The notes under the pieces: model-generated
Told to the model about the DNA's origin: nothing
The model's input: only the letters and a program-made list of their open reading frames with translations
Databases searched by the model: none
Shown here: positions 15,026-24,251 of the stretch, piece after piece
How the letters are laid out: every line of letters begins with the position of its first letter
Position numbering within the stretch: the first letter of the stretch is position 1
Program-made: the position numbers and the translations under genes
From: an uncultured Erysipelotrichaceae bacterium
GTDB lineage: Bacteria; Bacillota_I; Bacilli_A; RFN20; CAG-826
Reading direction: 5' to 3'
Assembly (NCBI GenBank): GCA_902800905.1
Contig: CADCGC010000007.1
Span: 1 to 53,097 of the forward strand
Length of the DNA: 53,097 nt

Positions 15026-15703
15026 ATGAACATTCTTTTAACCAATGACGATGGATATAGCATGAATGGTTTAAAAGTTGTCTTTGACATATTGTCAAAA
15101 AAACACAACGTAGTGGTGGTTGCTCCTAATGAAGTGATGTCGGCAAAATCGGTTTCAATCATTATTGGTAGTCCAATTGAAGTTAAAAAAATCGATGAAC
15201 ACACTTATTCATGTTCAGGAACTCCTGCTGATTGTGTGGCTTTTGGTTTATCAAGTCTAGACACTAAATTTGACCTCGTTATATCTGGTTGCAATCATGG
15301 GCTTAATGTCTCTTATGACACGATGTATAGCGGAACCGTTGGAGCGTGTTTACAAGCTCTTACATATCGAGTTCCCGCAATTGCGTTAAGCTGTGATAGT
15401 AACTTCGCCATTGTTGAAAAGTATTTAGATTCAGTTCTCGATTACATCAACGATAATAATCTTCTTTCTAAAGAATATCTCCTTAATGTCAATTTTCCAT
15501 TAGGTGATTATGCTTCAGAAATCAAAATGACACATGTTTATTATCGAAAAGAAGTGACTTACTATTCGAAAACCGGTGAAAATCTCTATCTCGCTTTAAG
15601 AGATATCGATGATGAGAATTGCACCGATACCGATAGTGATGTTTACGCTGTTTATCATCATCAAATATCAATTACAAAAATGAAAAAAACTTTCGATATA
15701 TAG
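15026..15703 (+). CDS. surE: 5'/3'-nucleotidase SurE
   Basis: A 225-residue protein. The N-terminal NDDG (7-10) supplies the metal-binding Asp pair. GTPADCVAFGL and VISGCNHGLNVSYDTMYSGTVGA are the two further SurE signature blocks. SurE is a cytosolic metal-dependent phosphatase that removes phosphate from nucleoside 5'- and 3'-monophosphates and short polyphosphates. The usual length is about 250, so the C-terminus is slightly short. A good AGGAGG for the next gene lies at its end, suggesting read-through into the surface-protein genes. Confidence 0.92.
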   Translation: MNILLTNDDGYSMNGLKVVFDILSKKHNVVVVAPNEVMSAKSVSIIIGSPIEVKKIDEHTYSCSGTPADCVAFGLSSLDTKFDLVISGCNHGLNVSYDTMYSGTVGACLQALTYRVPAIALSCDSNFAIVEKYLDSVLDYINDNNLLSKEYLLNVNFPLGDYASEIKMTHVYYRKEVTYYSKTGENLYLALRDIDDENCTDTDSDVYAVYHHQISITKMKKTFDI

Positions 15704-15715
15704 GAGGGCTATATT

Positions 15716-18700
15716 ATGGGAGAAATTACATTAAAAAATGGTAAAGAGTTACCTAAGAATCCGAATTTAAAGAAAAAACATTATTGGTGGAAATACCTTT
15801 TGTTCTTCTTTGGTGGTTTTTTGACATGTATTGGCGTCATCGTTGGTGGTACCGCTGTTACTGGCACAATGTTTAAAACACGAGATGTTTTAACAATGAT
15901 GGGCCAAAATCCAGATGAAGTTTTAGGAATTGAATACCAAAATGACACAATTTTGAGTATGGTTATGAAACTCACTCAACAAAAATTCGAAACTTTAGGA
16001 GATATTGATAGAGTAACTCCTTTGGTGTCTAAGACAGTAAATGAAACACTCAACCCAATCTTGAGTGAAAATTTACATTACGAATTTGACTGGAATGAAT
16101 TGAAGACCAAACCATTTGCTTTAGACCCTTCAAGCACACGTCCTGAAGAAGAATATGATCACACTGAGTCAATTGGCGATTATATTCCAAGAGCCCTAAA
16201 ATCTGGCATTACTATTGCCAGCTTCTTACAAGGAGAAATAAATACAATTGTTAAATATTTCTTATACCCACAAAATCCAGATGGATCTTTTGATACCGAG
16301 CATCCTTATAGCATTAACGATTTATTGAGCTCAGGTTCATCGTTCTTTAATGATATTATCAATAAAATTAAGATTGGCGATATTATCGATACATCTGGCA
16401 ACCCATTCTTAAGTCAAATTGCTGATTGGGGTGTCAATGATTTTACTGATGCAAAAATCAGGTCTTTAGAAATCGCACCTTTATTTGACCAAGAAACAAT
16501 TAACAATAATCCATTATTATCCGCGATTGCCTCTCATAATTGGACTATCGCAGATTTATCTAATATGGACAATATTAATACATTAAAAATTGGCGAACTT
16601 ATCGACACTTCTGGTATGACTAGTGGTATTGTCTATGCCTTAAAAGATAAGTCTATCGCTGATTTACAAGCCCCTGGATTTATTAACACAATCGCCTTGG
16701 GCGATATCTTCAATACTACAGAAGGTATTATGGGAATTCTTGTCTCTAAAGGATTCACCGTTGGTGATTTAAGTGATGATTCAAAAATCAAAGCTTTAAC
16801 ACTTGATGAAATCTTAGGAGGAATTCCAACCGATAGCATCTTATATCAATTTAGAAACACTGCTCTACAAGATGTTAATAACATTGATGTCTCATCTGTC
16901 AAATTGACCGCTGTTTTAGATTTAGAGACACAAATTAAACCAAACAATATATTGAACGCTATTTGGGAAGCTGATCATAATGTTACTGTTGGAGATTTAA
17001 GCGACCCAGATTTAATTAACGGACTTAAATTAAAAGCAGTATTCCCATCCGCAACCGGTGTTCTTAAAACTTTAGCAGATAAGAATTACACAATCGGTGA
17101 CCTCTCTAATGGTTCAGTTATTGACAACTTAACTCTAGATGATGTTGTTGGCCCGATTGATGAAAACAGCATTCTTTATAGTTTTAAAGACACAAAATTA
17201 AGCGCTGTCGACACAATTGACATTGCTAGCGTCAAGCTAACACAAGTGTTAGATTTAGAAACAGAAATCAAAACCAACAAGATTCTTAATGCTTTATGGT
17301 CAAGCAATCACGATGTTACTATCGGAGATTTAAAGAGCGAATCAACCATTACCGGACTTCTCATATCTGATATTTTCCCATCCGCAACCGGTGTCTTAGC
17401 GGTTTTAGCAGGGAAAGGATATACAATTAACGATTTAACCAATGCTTCAACAATTGACAATTTAACTCTTGATGAAGTCTTGGGCGGTATTTCCTCTGAT
17501 AGTGTTCTTTATGAATTTAGAACAAAAACACTTAGTGAACTTGATGATATTGATATATCTTCCGTCAAATTGACATCCGTTTTAGATTTAGAAACTCAAA
17601 TCAAAACTAATAATATTTTGAACGCCATTTGGGAAGACAATAATGATGTTACAATAGGCAATTTAAGTGACCCAGATTTAATTAATGGTCTTAAATTATC
17701 TGCAGTATTCCCATCTGCCACTGGCATTTTAAAAACCTTAGCAGATAAGAATTATACAATTGGAGATTTATCTGATGGTGGTGTTATTGATAACTTAACC
17801 CTTGATGATGTTGTTGGTCCAATTGATAGCAGCAATATTCTCTTTAATTTTAAAGATACTCCACTTAATGAAGTTGACACAATCGACATCGCAACTGTCA
17901 AACTAACACAAGTGCTAGATTTAGAAACTGAAATTAAGACAAACAAAATTCTTAATGCCTTATGGGAAAATGACCATGATATCACTGTCGGCGGTTTGAA
18001 GAACGAAAACATTATTATGAACCTTCTTATTTCTGATATTTTCCCATCCGCTACAGGTGTTATGGGTGTTTTAGCGGCAGAAGGATATACAATTAATGAT
18101 TTAACTAATGCCTCAACAATTGATAACTTAACACTTGATCAAATTTTGGGCGGAATTAGTGCAGATAATGTTTTATATCAATATAGAGACACAAAATTAG
18201 GTGAAATTGATTCGATTGATTTTAAAGCTGCCAAACTTACTTCCCTTTTAGATTTAGAAACCGAAATCAAAACCAACAAGATTCTTAATGCTTTATGGGA
18301 GAGCAACCACGATATTACTGTTGGTGAATTATGTGAACCTGATACAATTTTTGGCTTAGCAATTGACGATGTCATTAATTGTAGTGGAAGCCAAGTCTTA
18401 GAATCTTTAGCCGCTAAGGGAGCCACAATTGAAACATTAGGTGAAAAAATTGAAGAACTCACTTTAGTGGACGTTGTTGATGTTGGAACTGATCCAACTT
18501 CAATCATTTACAAAATTGCTCACTCAACCGCATTATCTGGAAAACCAATTACTGAAATTGGTAGTTGCTTTGAAAATCTCCTTATTGGAGATATCCTCAA
18601 TGTTTCATCGACATCACCAACAGTCTTAAAGACATTACAAAACGTTGCCTTAAAAGACTTAGGAGCAAGAATGACTCATTTAACTGCCAAAGAAGTTATT

Positions 18701-19528
18701 GATATTGATACAAGCCCATCTTCTACCGATCCTCTTAAAGCAATCGCTGATGTTGAAATTAACGATGGTGCCTCACTAATGAGCGCTCTTAAGAGCGGAC
18801 TTAAATTAAAAGATGTTACGACTATTAATGGAAGCTCTCCTGAAGTTTTACAATCTCTTGCAGAATGCACATTAGATGAGATTCCAACTGTTTTAACAAC
18901 TTTGTCTTTAAAAGAAGTTATCTCAATCGATTTAACTGACCCATCAACTCCACAAATCTTAAAATCACTTGCGGATGTTACTGTTTTCGGTACTGGAACA
19001 AACAATCTTAACTATAAGTTAACTCACTTAAAGTTTAATGATTACTTTACTGAAAGTGATTGTTCTTCAGGAATCTTAAAAGTTCTTTGGGATAGCACAA
19101 CTCCTGGAGGAGACTTTGGAATTGACGAAGTTGCTTCAAAGATTAATGGTCTTAAACTTGTTGATGTTTTGGGTGACAAGATTTATGAAGATGAAGATCC
19201 AACTAAACAAATTACTGGTACATGGTGGTATTTGTTAACTGAATATGGTGAAACATTTACTCCTTCTGAATATCGTTACACTCTTAAAAAAGGTGCAACC
19301 TACACAATTAATGATATGGATAAACTCGTTAAGAATATGGAAGACCATATGAAGAACGATAAGATTCGTGACTTAGTGGATGCTGGATTTATCACTATAA
19401 GTGATCCGAGCAAGCTTAATGATCCAATTCAAATTAAATATTATGGATCAACCATTCAACCATTTGGCTCTAAGCTTCTTGGTGATTACACATTGAATGA
19501 AATCTTTGCTTTATTCATGAGTGTCTAA
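15716..19528 (+). CDS. Giant repeat surface protein with N-terminal membrane anchor
   Basis: A 1270-residue protein. A short basic cytosolic N-terminus is followed by one transmembrane helix (about 26-48) and then a long extracellular part. From about residue 190 to 1150 it is built of hydrophobic sub-repeats of 35-39 residues that end in phrases such as TIGDL and LTLDDV. Three sub-repeats form a 111-residue unit (LDLETxIKxNxILNALW at its start). Five unit starts occur at 333-base intervals from base 16916. The C-terminal 120 residues are non-repetitive. The fold is probably a solenoid. No enzyme motif is present; an adhesive or structural envelope role is inferred. A downstream membrane protein is probably co-expressed. 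Confidence 0.8.
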   Translation: MGEITLKNGKELPKNPNLKKKHYWWKYLLFFFGGFLTCIGVIVGGTAVTGTMFKTRDVLTMMGQNPDEVLGIEYQNDTILSMVMKLTQQKFETLGDIDRVTPLVSKTVNETLNPILSENLHYEFDWNELKTKPFALDPSSTRPEEEYDHTESIGDYIPRALKSGITIASFLQGEINTIVKYFLYPQNPDGSFDTEHPYSINDLLSSGSSFFNDIINKIKIGDIIDTSGNPFLSQIADWGVNDFTDAKIRSLEIAPLFDQETINNNPLLSAIASHNWTIADLSNMDNINTLKIGELIDTSGMTSGIVYALKDKSIADLQAPGFINTIALGDIFNTTEGIMGILVSKGFTVGDLSDDSKIKALTLDEILGGIPTDSILYQFRNTALQDVNNIDVSSVKLTAVLDLETQIKPNNILNAIWEADHNVTVGDLSDPDLINGLKLKAVFPSATGVLKTLADKNYTIGDLSNGSVIDNLTLDDVVGPIDENSILYSFKDTKLSAVDTIDIASVKLTQVLDLETEIKTNKILNALWSSNHDVTIGDLKSESTITGLLISDIFPSATGVLAVLAGKGYTINDLTNASTIDNLTLDEVLGGISSDSVLYEFRTKTLSELDDIDISSVKLTSVLDLETQIKTNNILNAIWEDNNDVTIGNLSDPDLINGLKLSAVFPSATGILKTLADKNYTIGDLSDGGVIDNLTLDDVVGPIDSSNILFNFKDTPLNEVDTIDIATVKLTQVLDLETEIKTNKILNALWENDHDITVGGLKNENIIMNLLISDIFPSATGVMGVLAAEGYTINDLTNASTIDNLTLDQILGGISADNVLYQYRDTKLGEIDSIDFKAAKLTSLLDLETEIKTNKILNALWESNHDITVGELCEPDTIFGLAIDDVINCSGSQVLESLAAKGATIETLGEKIEELTLVDVVDVGTDPTSIIYKIAHSTALSGKPITEIGSCFENLLIGDILNVSSTSPTVLKTLQNVALKDLGARMTHLTAKEVIDIDTSPSSTDPLKAIADVEINDGASLMSALKSGLKLKDVTTINGSSPEVLQSLAECTLDEIPTVLTTLSLKEVISIDLTDPSTPQILKSLADVTVFGTGTNNLNYKLTHLKFNDYFTESDCSSGILKVLWDSTTPGGDFGIDEVASKINGLKLVDVLGDKIYEDEDPTKQITGTWWYLLTEYGETFTPSEYRYTLKKGATYTINDMDKLVKNMEDHMKNDKIRDLVDAGFITISDPSKLNDPIQIKYYGSTIQPFGSKLLGDYTLNEIFALFMSV
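16916..18358 (+). repeat. 333-bp in-frame tandem repeats in the giant surface protein
   Basis: Unit starts lie at 16916, 17249, 17582, 17915 and 18248, exactly 333 bases apart; the fifth unit degenerates after about 110 bases. Units 1 and 3 share SDPDLINGLKL, and units 2 and 4 share NLLISDIFPSATGV-type text. The array is therefore a 666-base higher-order repeat duplicated once. Confidence 0.9.
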
Positions 19529-19564
19529 TTTCAAACAGATTTGCTACAACAAAAGGAGGGAAAA

Positions 19565-20800
19565 ATGAAAACTATAATTAGAATTTTTAATATTATAATT
19601 ATGGCTTTATCTGCTGCGGCAGCGGTGTGCCTATTTGCTGTCCCAGCAATGACATTCAAGTCCAATATTGCGCTTAATGTTAAAACTTTTTCCAAATTTA
19701 TTCCATCAACAGATTACACAACAGACATTAACATTCCTCAACTTTTAGGAACCGATGTCATTCATGTCGGTATATCTTTCACGATGGATTCTGAGGGAAT
19801 GAGAAAAGCAATGAATGGTGATAAAGCCACAATTGATGATATGTTTATTAACAATAATGTTAAAGACATATGTAACACCCTTCATGAGCCAATTGATTTA
19901 ATTACCGATTTCACAATTAGATCGGTTATCAAAAAGGCTGTTAGACAAGAGATTACCGCTCAAGTGGAAGCAGCAGTTGAAGAAGCTGGAACTGGTAACG
20001 CTCAAGAAATCGTTGAAGACGAACTTGGTGATGTCTATTTCACTAATTTCGCTAACGCTTTATATGATTCTGCTAATGAAGATGACGCAACCATTGACTC
20101 TGTCAGTAACGTTTTATACTGGCAAATTGATGAAGCGTTAAAGAAAGCTGATAATGGCTCGGGTTTATATAGTTCCAAATTCGATGATAGTAAAAAAGAA
20201 GAGATTAAAAATAATCTTGTTAATACTTTGGATGGCTTAAAACTAGTGGAGCCTGATGGAAAGTTAAAAAAGATTGGCTATTTATCTTATATTTATATTT
20301 CTGATTATTTGAAACAAGAACTTCAATCAAAAGTTAGCGATCCAACTACTTTAGAACAAGGAGCAACAGAATCGCTTCCTACATACGCGGATAGATTACT
20401 AAATCTATTTGTATTAACGATGATGCCAGATATGTTCTATCAAATCATTGGATACGTTTCTTTAGGTTTATACATTGGATTATATGTATTCGCTGGTATT
20501 TGGGGCATTTTATTCCTCATCACTTTAATTAAAACGTTTACCAAGAAACCTTGGACTTTATTTGGTCCATGGTTCTGGTTCTTTGGTTCTTTACAATTAA
20601 TTATTGGATTAGGATTAACAATCGTTGGTAAATTCGTTATTCCTGGTCTAGATATTGCTTTTACTGGTTTACCAATTAGGAGCATCATTTTAGCGCCTAG
20701 AACATACACTTTGATTCCATCAATCATTTATGTGGTGTGTATTGTAATTGCAATTGTTTACGCCATCTTTAAGAGCGCTGCTAAGAAGGAGGCTAATTAG
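19565..20800 (+). CDS. Membrane protein with large extracellular loop, partner of the repeat protein
   Basis: A 411-residue protein. ATG 19565 has AAAGGAGGG upstream; the TTG at 19541 precedes that site and is rejected. One helix lies at the N-terminus (about 5-27), followed by an extracellular domain of about 260 residues with acidic helices (EAAVEEAGTGNAQEIVEDEL). Three C-terminal helices are near 290-325, 335-365 and 378-405. No known family is recognised. It lies 36 bases behind the giant repeat protein and directly before a lipoprotein esterase. It may be the membrane platform or exporter-like partner for the repeat protein. Confidence 0.72.
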   Translation: MKTIIRIFNIIIMALSAAAAVCLFAVPAMTFKSNIALNVKTFSKFIPSTDYTTDINIPQLLGTDVIHVGISFTMDSEGMRKAMNGDKATIDDMFINNNVKDICNTLHEPIDLITDFTIRSVIKKAVRQEITAQVEAAVEEAGTGNAQEIVEDELGDVYFTNFANALYDSANEDDATIDSVSNVLYWQIDEALKKADNGSGLYSSKFDDSKKEEIKNNLVNTLDGLKLVEPDGKLKKIGYLSYIYISDYLKQELQSKVSDPTTLEQGATESLPTYADRLLNLFVLTMMPDMFYQIIGYVSLGLYIGLYVFAGIWGILFLITLIKTFTKKPWTLFGPWFWFFGSLQLIIGLGLTIVGKFVIPGLDIAFTGLPIRSIILAPRTYTLIPSIIYVVCIVIAIVYAIFKSAAKKEAN

Positions 20801-20802
20801 TT

Positions 20803-22086
20803 ATGAAAAAGAAGATTTTATTACCTCTATTATTAGTTGGTTGCTCATTAGCCCTAACATCATGTAATTACATCCATTCATTATTTAATGATGATGATAT
20901 GGAAATAGTAAATAACTATAACCCATCAACTCCAAGCGAAGAGATTCCTGCTAATGCAGTTATCGCTGGTGGAGTAGTTGCAAGAGACAATTCAGCGGTT
21001 AGTAACGCTTATTGTTTTAAGAATATTCACTATGGTGAAAATGGAGTTATCACTAACTCATATAAAACTGGAGTGTACGCTGAATATGATGTTAATAGTG
21101 GACAAGATTATCAAGCAAATGGAGACATTAACAATTTTGATTTATACGTTCCTAAAAATCTTGTTAAAAACAATAAGCACACTGTTATTCTCTTTATTCA
21201 TGGTGGTGCATGGGTTAGTGGATTTAAATCAGATGTTAATCCATATGTCTATGAATTCGCTAATAGAGGATATATCACAGCGACAATTAAATACACTTTA
21301 CTTAGTAAAGATATGAATAATCGTTCCCTATCTATTTTTAGAGATTTAGATGAAATTGATGCTTGTATTAAGGCAATTAAATCTGCTCTTAATGATTTAG
21401 ATTTTGATACAACTAAAACAAATTTAGTTATCGGAGGAGCGTCAAGTGGATCCCATTTAGCGATGCTATATTCATACTCAAGAGGACAAAATAGCTCGAT
21501 ACCTATCAGTTTTGTGGTAAACGCAGTCGGTCCAGTTGATATCAAACCAGATTCTTGGAAGGCGTTTGCTAATCCAACAGATGAAGCGCTTGATGGAAGA
21601 CTTACTGCCTCTTCAATCGCCACTCAAGAGTCAAACGGAAATATCACCGAACTTAGAGTTGCAGGAGAAGAATATAACTGGAATGAATATCAAACTATGC
21701 GTATCGCAAATGGAATGTGTGGTATTCCAAATACTTTAGAAGATGTTGAGGCAAGCACTGATAGTTCTAAGACTTCTATCACTAATCCAAACGCTGCATC
21801 AACATTAATGACTAAAGTTGGTGGAGGAGAAGATTTACTCTCAGTTACTTATTGGATTAATAACAGCACAAATAACTACAAGATGGTCTGTGCTTATGCT
21901 GGCAAAGATTCTATCGTTGGTATTGGACAATACGCAAGACTCCAAACCGCGTTAGAAGCTAAAGGTATAGAGCACGAATATTTCTATTTTAGAAATAGCA
22001 ACCACACTGAAATCAGTGAAAAAGCTGATGCGACAGCGTATAACGGATTCGTTAACCAAGTTGATTCTTGGTGCGAAACAATTTGA
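20803..22086 (+). CDS. Lipoprotein alpha/beta-hydrolase (carboxylesterase-like)
   Basis: A 427-residue protein. The signal peptide ends in LTSC (Cys21), so it is lipid-anchored on the outer face. HGGAWVSG is the oxyanion-hole motif of the hormone-sensitive-lipase/BD-FAE group. GGASSGSH carries the nucleophilic Ser (G-x-S-x-G), AGKDSIVG the Asp and NSNHTE the His. It hydrolyses esters of small acyl or acetyl groups, possibly from host glycans or peptides. The gene starts two bases after the membrane protein, placing it in the same surface-protein operon. Confidence 0.82.
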   Translation: MKKKILLPLLLVGCSLALTSCNYIHSLFNDDDMEIVNNYNPSTPSEEIPANAVIAGGVVARDNSAVSNAYCFKNIHYGENGVITNSYKTGVYAEYDVNSGQDYQANGDINNFDLYVPKNLVKNNKHTVILFIHGGAWVSGFKSDVNPYVYEFANRGYITATIKYTLLSKDMNNRSLSIFRDLDEIDACIKAIKSALNDLDFDTTKTNLVIGGASSGSHLAMLYSYSRGQNSSIPISFVVNAVGPVDIKPDSWKAFANPTDEALDGRLTASSIATQESNGNITELRVAGEEYNWNEYQTMRIANGMCGIPNTLEDVEASTDSSKTSITNPNAASTLMTKVGGGEDLLSVTYWINNSTNNYKMVCAYAGKDSIVGIGQYARLQTALEAKGIEHEYFYFRNSNHTEISEKADATAYNGFVNQVDSWCETI

Positions 22087-22122
22087 TTATCATATTTATA
22101 TACAATAATTTTAAAATAATTG

Positions 22123-22128
22123 TATAAT
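22123..22128 (+). promoter_or_regulatory. -10 box of the aldolase gene
   Basis: TATAAT lies 25 bases before the start codon, with GGAAAAGGAAG as the ribosome site in between. No clear -35 is seen; the upstream 30 bases are almost pure A/T. Confidence 0.6.
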
Positions 22129-22153
22129 AACAACGGAAAAGGAAGTAAAAAAA

Positions 22154-23128
22154 ATGCCATTAGTTAACACAAAAGAAATGTTTGAAAAAGCATATAAAGG
22201 TGGCTACGCCATCGGTGCTTTTAACTGCAACAACATGGAAATCGTTCAAGCGCTTACCGAAGCTGCGAAAGAATGCAATTCTCCAGTTATTCTTCAAGTT
22301 TCTGCTGGAGCTAGAAAATATGCGAAACCAGTCTATTTAAAGAAGATGGTTGAAGCTGCTGTTGAAGACACAGGTTTACCAATCGTCTTACACTTAGACC
22401 ACGGCGCAGATTTCGAAATTTGTAAAGATTGTATCGATGGTGGTTTCACCAGCGTCATGATTGACTGCTCAAGTAAACCATTCGAAGAAAACATCGCTAT
22501 CACACGTAAGGTCGTTGAATACGCTCACGCACACGTTCCATATGTCACAGTTGAAGCTGAACTCGGAACTTTAGCGGGTATTGAAGACGAAGTTAAAGTT
22601 GAACATGGTAACGAAAGTTACACCAGACCAGAAGAAGTCGAAGAATTCGTTCGTAGAACTGGTGTTGATAGCTTAGCTATCGCTATCGGAACAAGCCATG
22701 GTGCTTACAAATTCAAACCAGAACAATGTACAAGAGATCCAAAAACCGGAAAACTCTTACCACCTCCATTAAGATTTGACATCTTAGAAGAAGTTAGCAA
22801 GAGACTCCCAGGATTCCCAATCGTGTTACACGGTAGTAGCTCAGTCAACCAAGAATACGTTGATATCATCAACGCTCATGGTGGTGCCTTAAAAGACGCT
22901 GTTGGTGTCCCAGAAGAACAATTAAGACAAGCCGCTAGAATGGCAGTTTGTAAGATTAATATTGATAGTGACCTCCGTTTAGCAATGACTGCTGGTATCA
23001 GAGAACACTTCGAAGAACATCCAGATCACTTCGATCCACGTCAATATATTGGCGATGGTCGTGCTTATGTCAAACAACTCGTTAAACATAAGATTACTGA
23101 TGTCCTTGGTTCAAACGACAAACTTTAA
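22154..23128 (+). CDS. fba: Fructose-bisphosphate aldolase, class II
   Basis: A 324-residue protein. The zinc-site motif LHLDHGADFE (about 78-87), the VEAELGTLAG active-site loop and VLHGSSSV with a further His are typical of class II aldolases. KINIDSDLRLA near the C-terminus is the phosphate-binding block. It splits fructose 1,6-bisphosphate into dihydroxyacetone phosphate and glyceraldehyde 3-phosphate in glycolysis and runs in reverse for gluconeogenesis. The codon choice (more CTC, GTC and AAC) differs from its neighbours, as expected for a highly expressed gene. It is monocistronic with its own promoter and terminator. Confidence 0.96.
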   Translation: MPLVNTKEMFEKAYKGGYAIGAFNCNNMEIVQALTEAAKECNSPVILQVSAGARKYAKPVYLKKMVEAAVEDTGLPIVLHLDHGADFEICKDCIDGGFTSVMIDCSSKPFEENIAITRKVVEYAHAHVPYVTVEAELGTLAGIEDEVKVEHGNESYTRPEEVEEFVRRTGVDSLAIAIGTSHGAYKFKPEQCTRDPKTGKLLPPPLRFDILEEVSKRLPGFPIVLHGSSSVNQEYVDIINAHGGALKDAVGVPEEQLRQAARMAVCKINIDSDLRLAMTAGIREHFEEHPDHFDPRQYIGDGRAYVKQLVKHKITDVLGSNDKL

Positions 23129-23154
23129 TATTAATTAATAAATTAATAAACAAG

Positions 23155-23175
23155 AAGACCTTTCGAGGTCTTTTT
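23155..23175 (+). terminator. Terminator of fba
   Basis: AAGACC and GGTCTT pair over 6 bp around TTTCGA and enter a T tract. The T tract merges with the extended -10 of the next gene. Confidence 0.85.
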
Positions 23176-23183
23176 GTTATACT
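23175..23183 (+). promoter_or_regulatory. Extended -10 promoter of the phosphatase gene
   Basis: TGTTATACT (TGn plus TATACT) ends 6 bases before ATG 23190, with no room for a Shine-Dalgarno site; a leaderless message is predicted. Confidence 0.65.
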
Positions 23184-23189
23184 AGACAC

Positions 23190-23633
23190 ATGAATATTAT
23201 CTTTATATGTCATGGAAATATATGTCGTTCTCCAGTTGGAGAAATATTGCTGAAGAAACTTGTCCAAGAGAATGGTCTTGAAGATAAAATCTATGTCTTA
23301 TCTCGTGCAACTTCTTTAGAAGAAATAGGTAATGATATTTATCAACCGATGAAAAGAGTGCTTCTTATCCATAACATAAGCTTTGATAGGCATTATGCGA
23401 CAAGAATTACTACTAAAGAGTTTGAAGAAGCTGACTATATTTTCTATATGGATAGTAATAATTTATATTACTTAAGAAGAATGTTTGGTGATTCGCCTAA
23501 ATTCCACCTTATTTCAGAATATGATGATGGATTTGAGGTTGAAGATCCATGGTATACAGGAAGATTTGAATTAGTGTTCTCTTTAATAAAGAGATACGTT
23601 GAAACGATATACAAAAAAGTGGCCAATGAATGA
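23190..23633 (+). CDS. Low-molecular-weight protein tyrosine phosphatase
   Basis: A 147-residue cytosolic enzyme of normal family length. The P-loop CHGNICRS at residues 7-14 gives Cys7-x5-Arg13-Ser14, and the acid Asp lies in VEDPWYTG near residue 113. It removes phosphate from phosphotyrosine or, in some bacteria, from phosphoarginine (the YwlE type). Residue 11, which discriminates these, is Ile where the arginine-specific enzymes have Thr, so tyrosine-type specificity is more likely. The gene stands alone with a convergent mscL downstream. Confidence 0.88.
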   Translation: MNIIFICHGNICRSPVGEILLKKLVQENGLEDKIYVLSRATSLEEIGNDIYQPMKRVLLIHNISFDRHYATRITTKEFEEADYIFYMDSNNLYYLRRMFGDSPKFHLISEYDDGFEVEDPWYTGRFELVFSLIKRYVETIYKKVANE

Positions 23634-23644
23634 CCACTTGTTTT
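23613..23644. terminator. Bidirectional terminator between the phosphatase gene and mscL
   Basis: AAGTGG and CCACTT form a 6-bp stem around an 11-base loop that contains the phosphatase stop codon. The minus strand leaves into six T (ending mscL) and the plus strand into TTGTTTTG. Confidence 0.65.
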
Positions 23645-23662
23645 GTAAGGAAGCTAGAAGAA

Positions 23663-24157
23663 TTATTTCTCTTCTTTCTTTTCTTCTTGTTTTCCTTCGA
23701 CTTTTTCTTCTAATTTAGCTTTTGCTTCTTGTCCTGCTTTATGTACATTATTAATTGTTTTAATAATGATGAAGAGGATGAGAGCAACTAATAAGAAGTT
23801 AATAACGGCGGAGATGAATGAACCCCAATCAATGTAGATTGTGGATGCCCAATCAACTGCATAGCCATCTGGAAGAACGTGGTAGGCGTTTAAATCCCAA
23901 AGCATTGTAGTAGTGCCATTGGAAATAACTGCTTCACCTAAAACGGTTCTAGCGGATTCTAAGTTACCATTTGCGATTTTAGCAATGATAAAGTTGATGA
24001 TCGGTTGAAGAATTCCGGATGTTAACGCTGTAACAATAGCAGTGAAAGCGCCACCAATGATGACACCAACAGCCATGTCTAAGACATTACCACGTGTGAT
24101 GAATTCTTTAAATTCGCCAAAGAAGCCCTTTTTATTTGGATCTTTTTTTCTGCACAT
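23663..24157 (-). CDS. mscL: Large-conductance mechanosensitive channel MscL
   Basis: A 164-residue protein. The N-terminal FKEFITRGNVLDMAVGVIIG (16-35) is the diagnostic first helix. A second helix is near 112-132 (INFLLVALILFIIIKTI). It is about 30 residues longer than the 130-140 usual for the family: the periplasmic loop is longer, and the C-terminal tail is a Lys/Glu-rich helix that ends EEKKEEK. The channel opens under membrane tension to release solutes during osmotic downshock. The gene is monocistronic on the minus strand. Confidence 0.93.
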   Translation of the reverse strand: MCRKKDPNKKGFFGEFKEFITRGNVLDMAVGVIIGGAFTAIVTALTSGILQPIINFIIAKIANGNLESARTVLGEAVISNGTTTMLWDLNAYHVLPDGYAVDWASTIYIDWGSFISAVINFLLVALILFIIIKTINNVHKAGQEAKAKLEEKVEGKQEEKKEEK

Positions 24158-24221
24158 AATGATTTATGAATTCCTTTCGTTTTAATGATAATTCAAACGA
24201 CTTCGTTTTAAAATAGTTTTT

Positions 24222-24234
24222 TATAATGTATAAT
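24222..24234 (+). promoter_or_regulatory. -10 boxes of the adenosine deaminase gene
   Basis: Two TATAAT hexamers overlap the same stretch (24222-24227 and 24229-24234), one base apart. The downstream one suits the start at 24252, which has a GGAG ribosome site at 24241-24244. Confidence 0.55.
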
Positions 24235-24251
24235 TTTCACGGAGAAAAATT

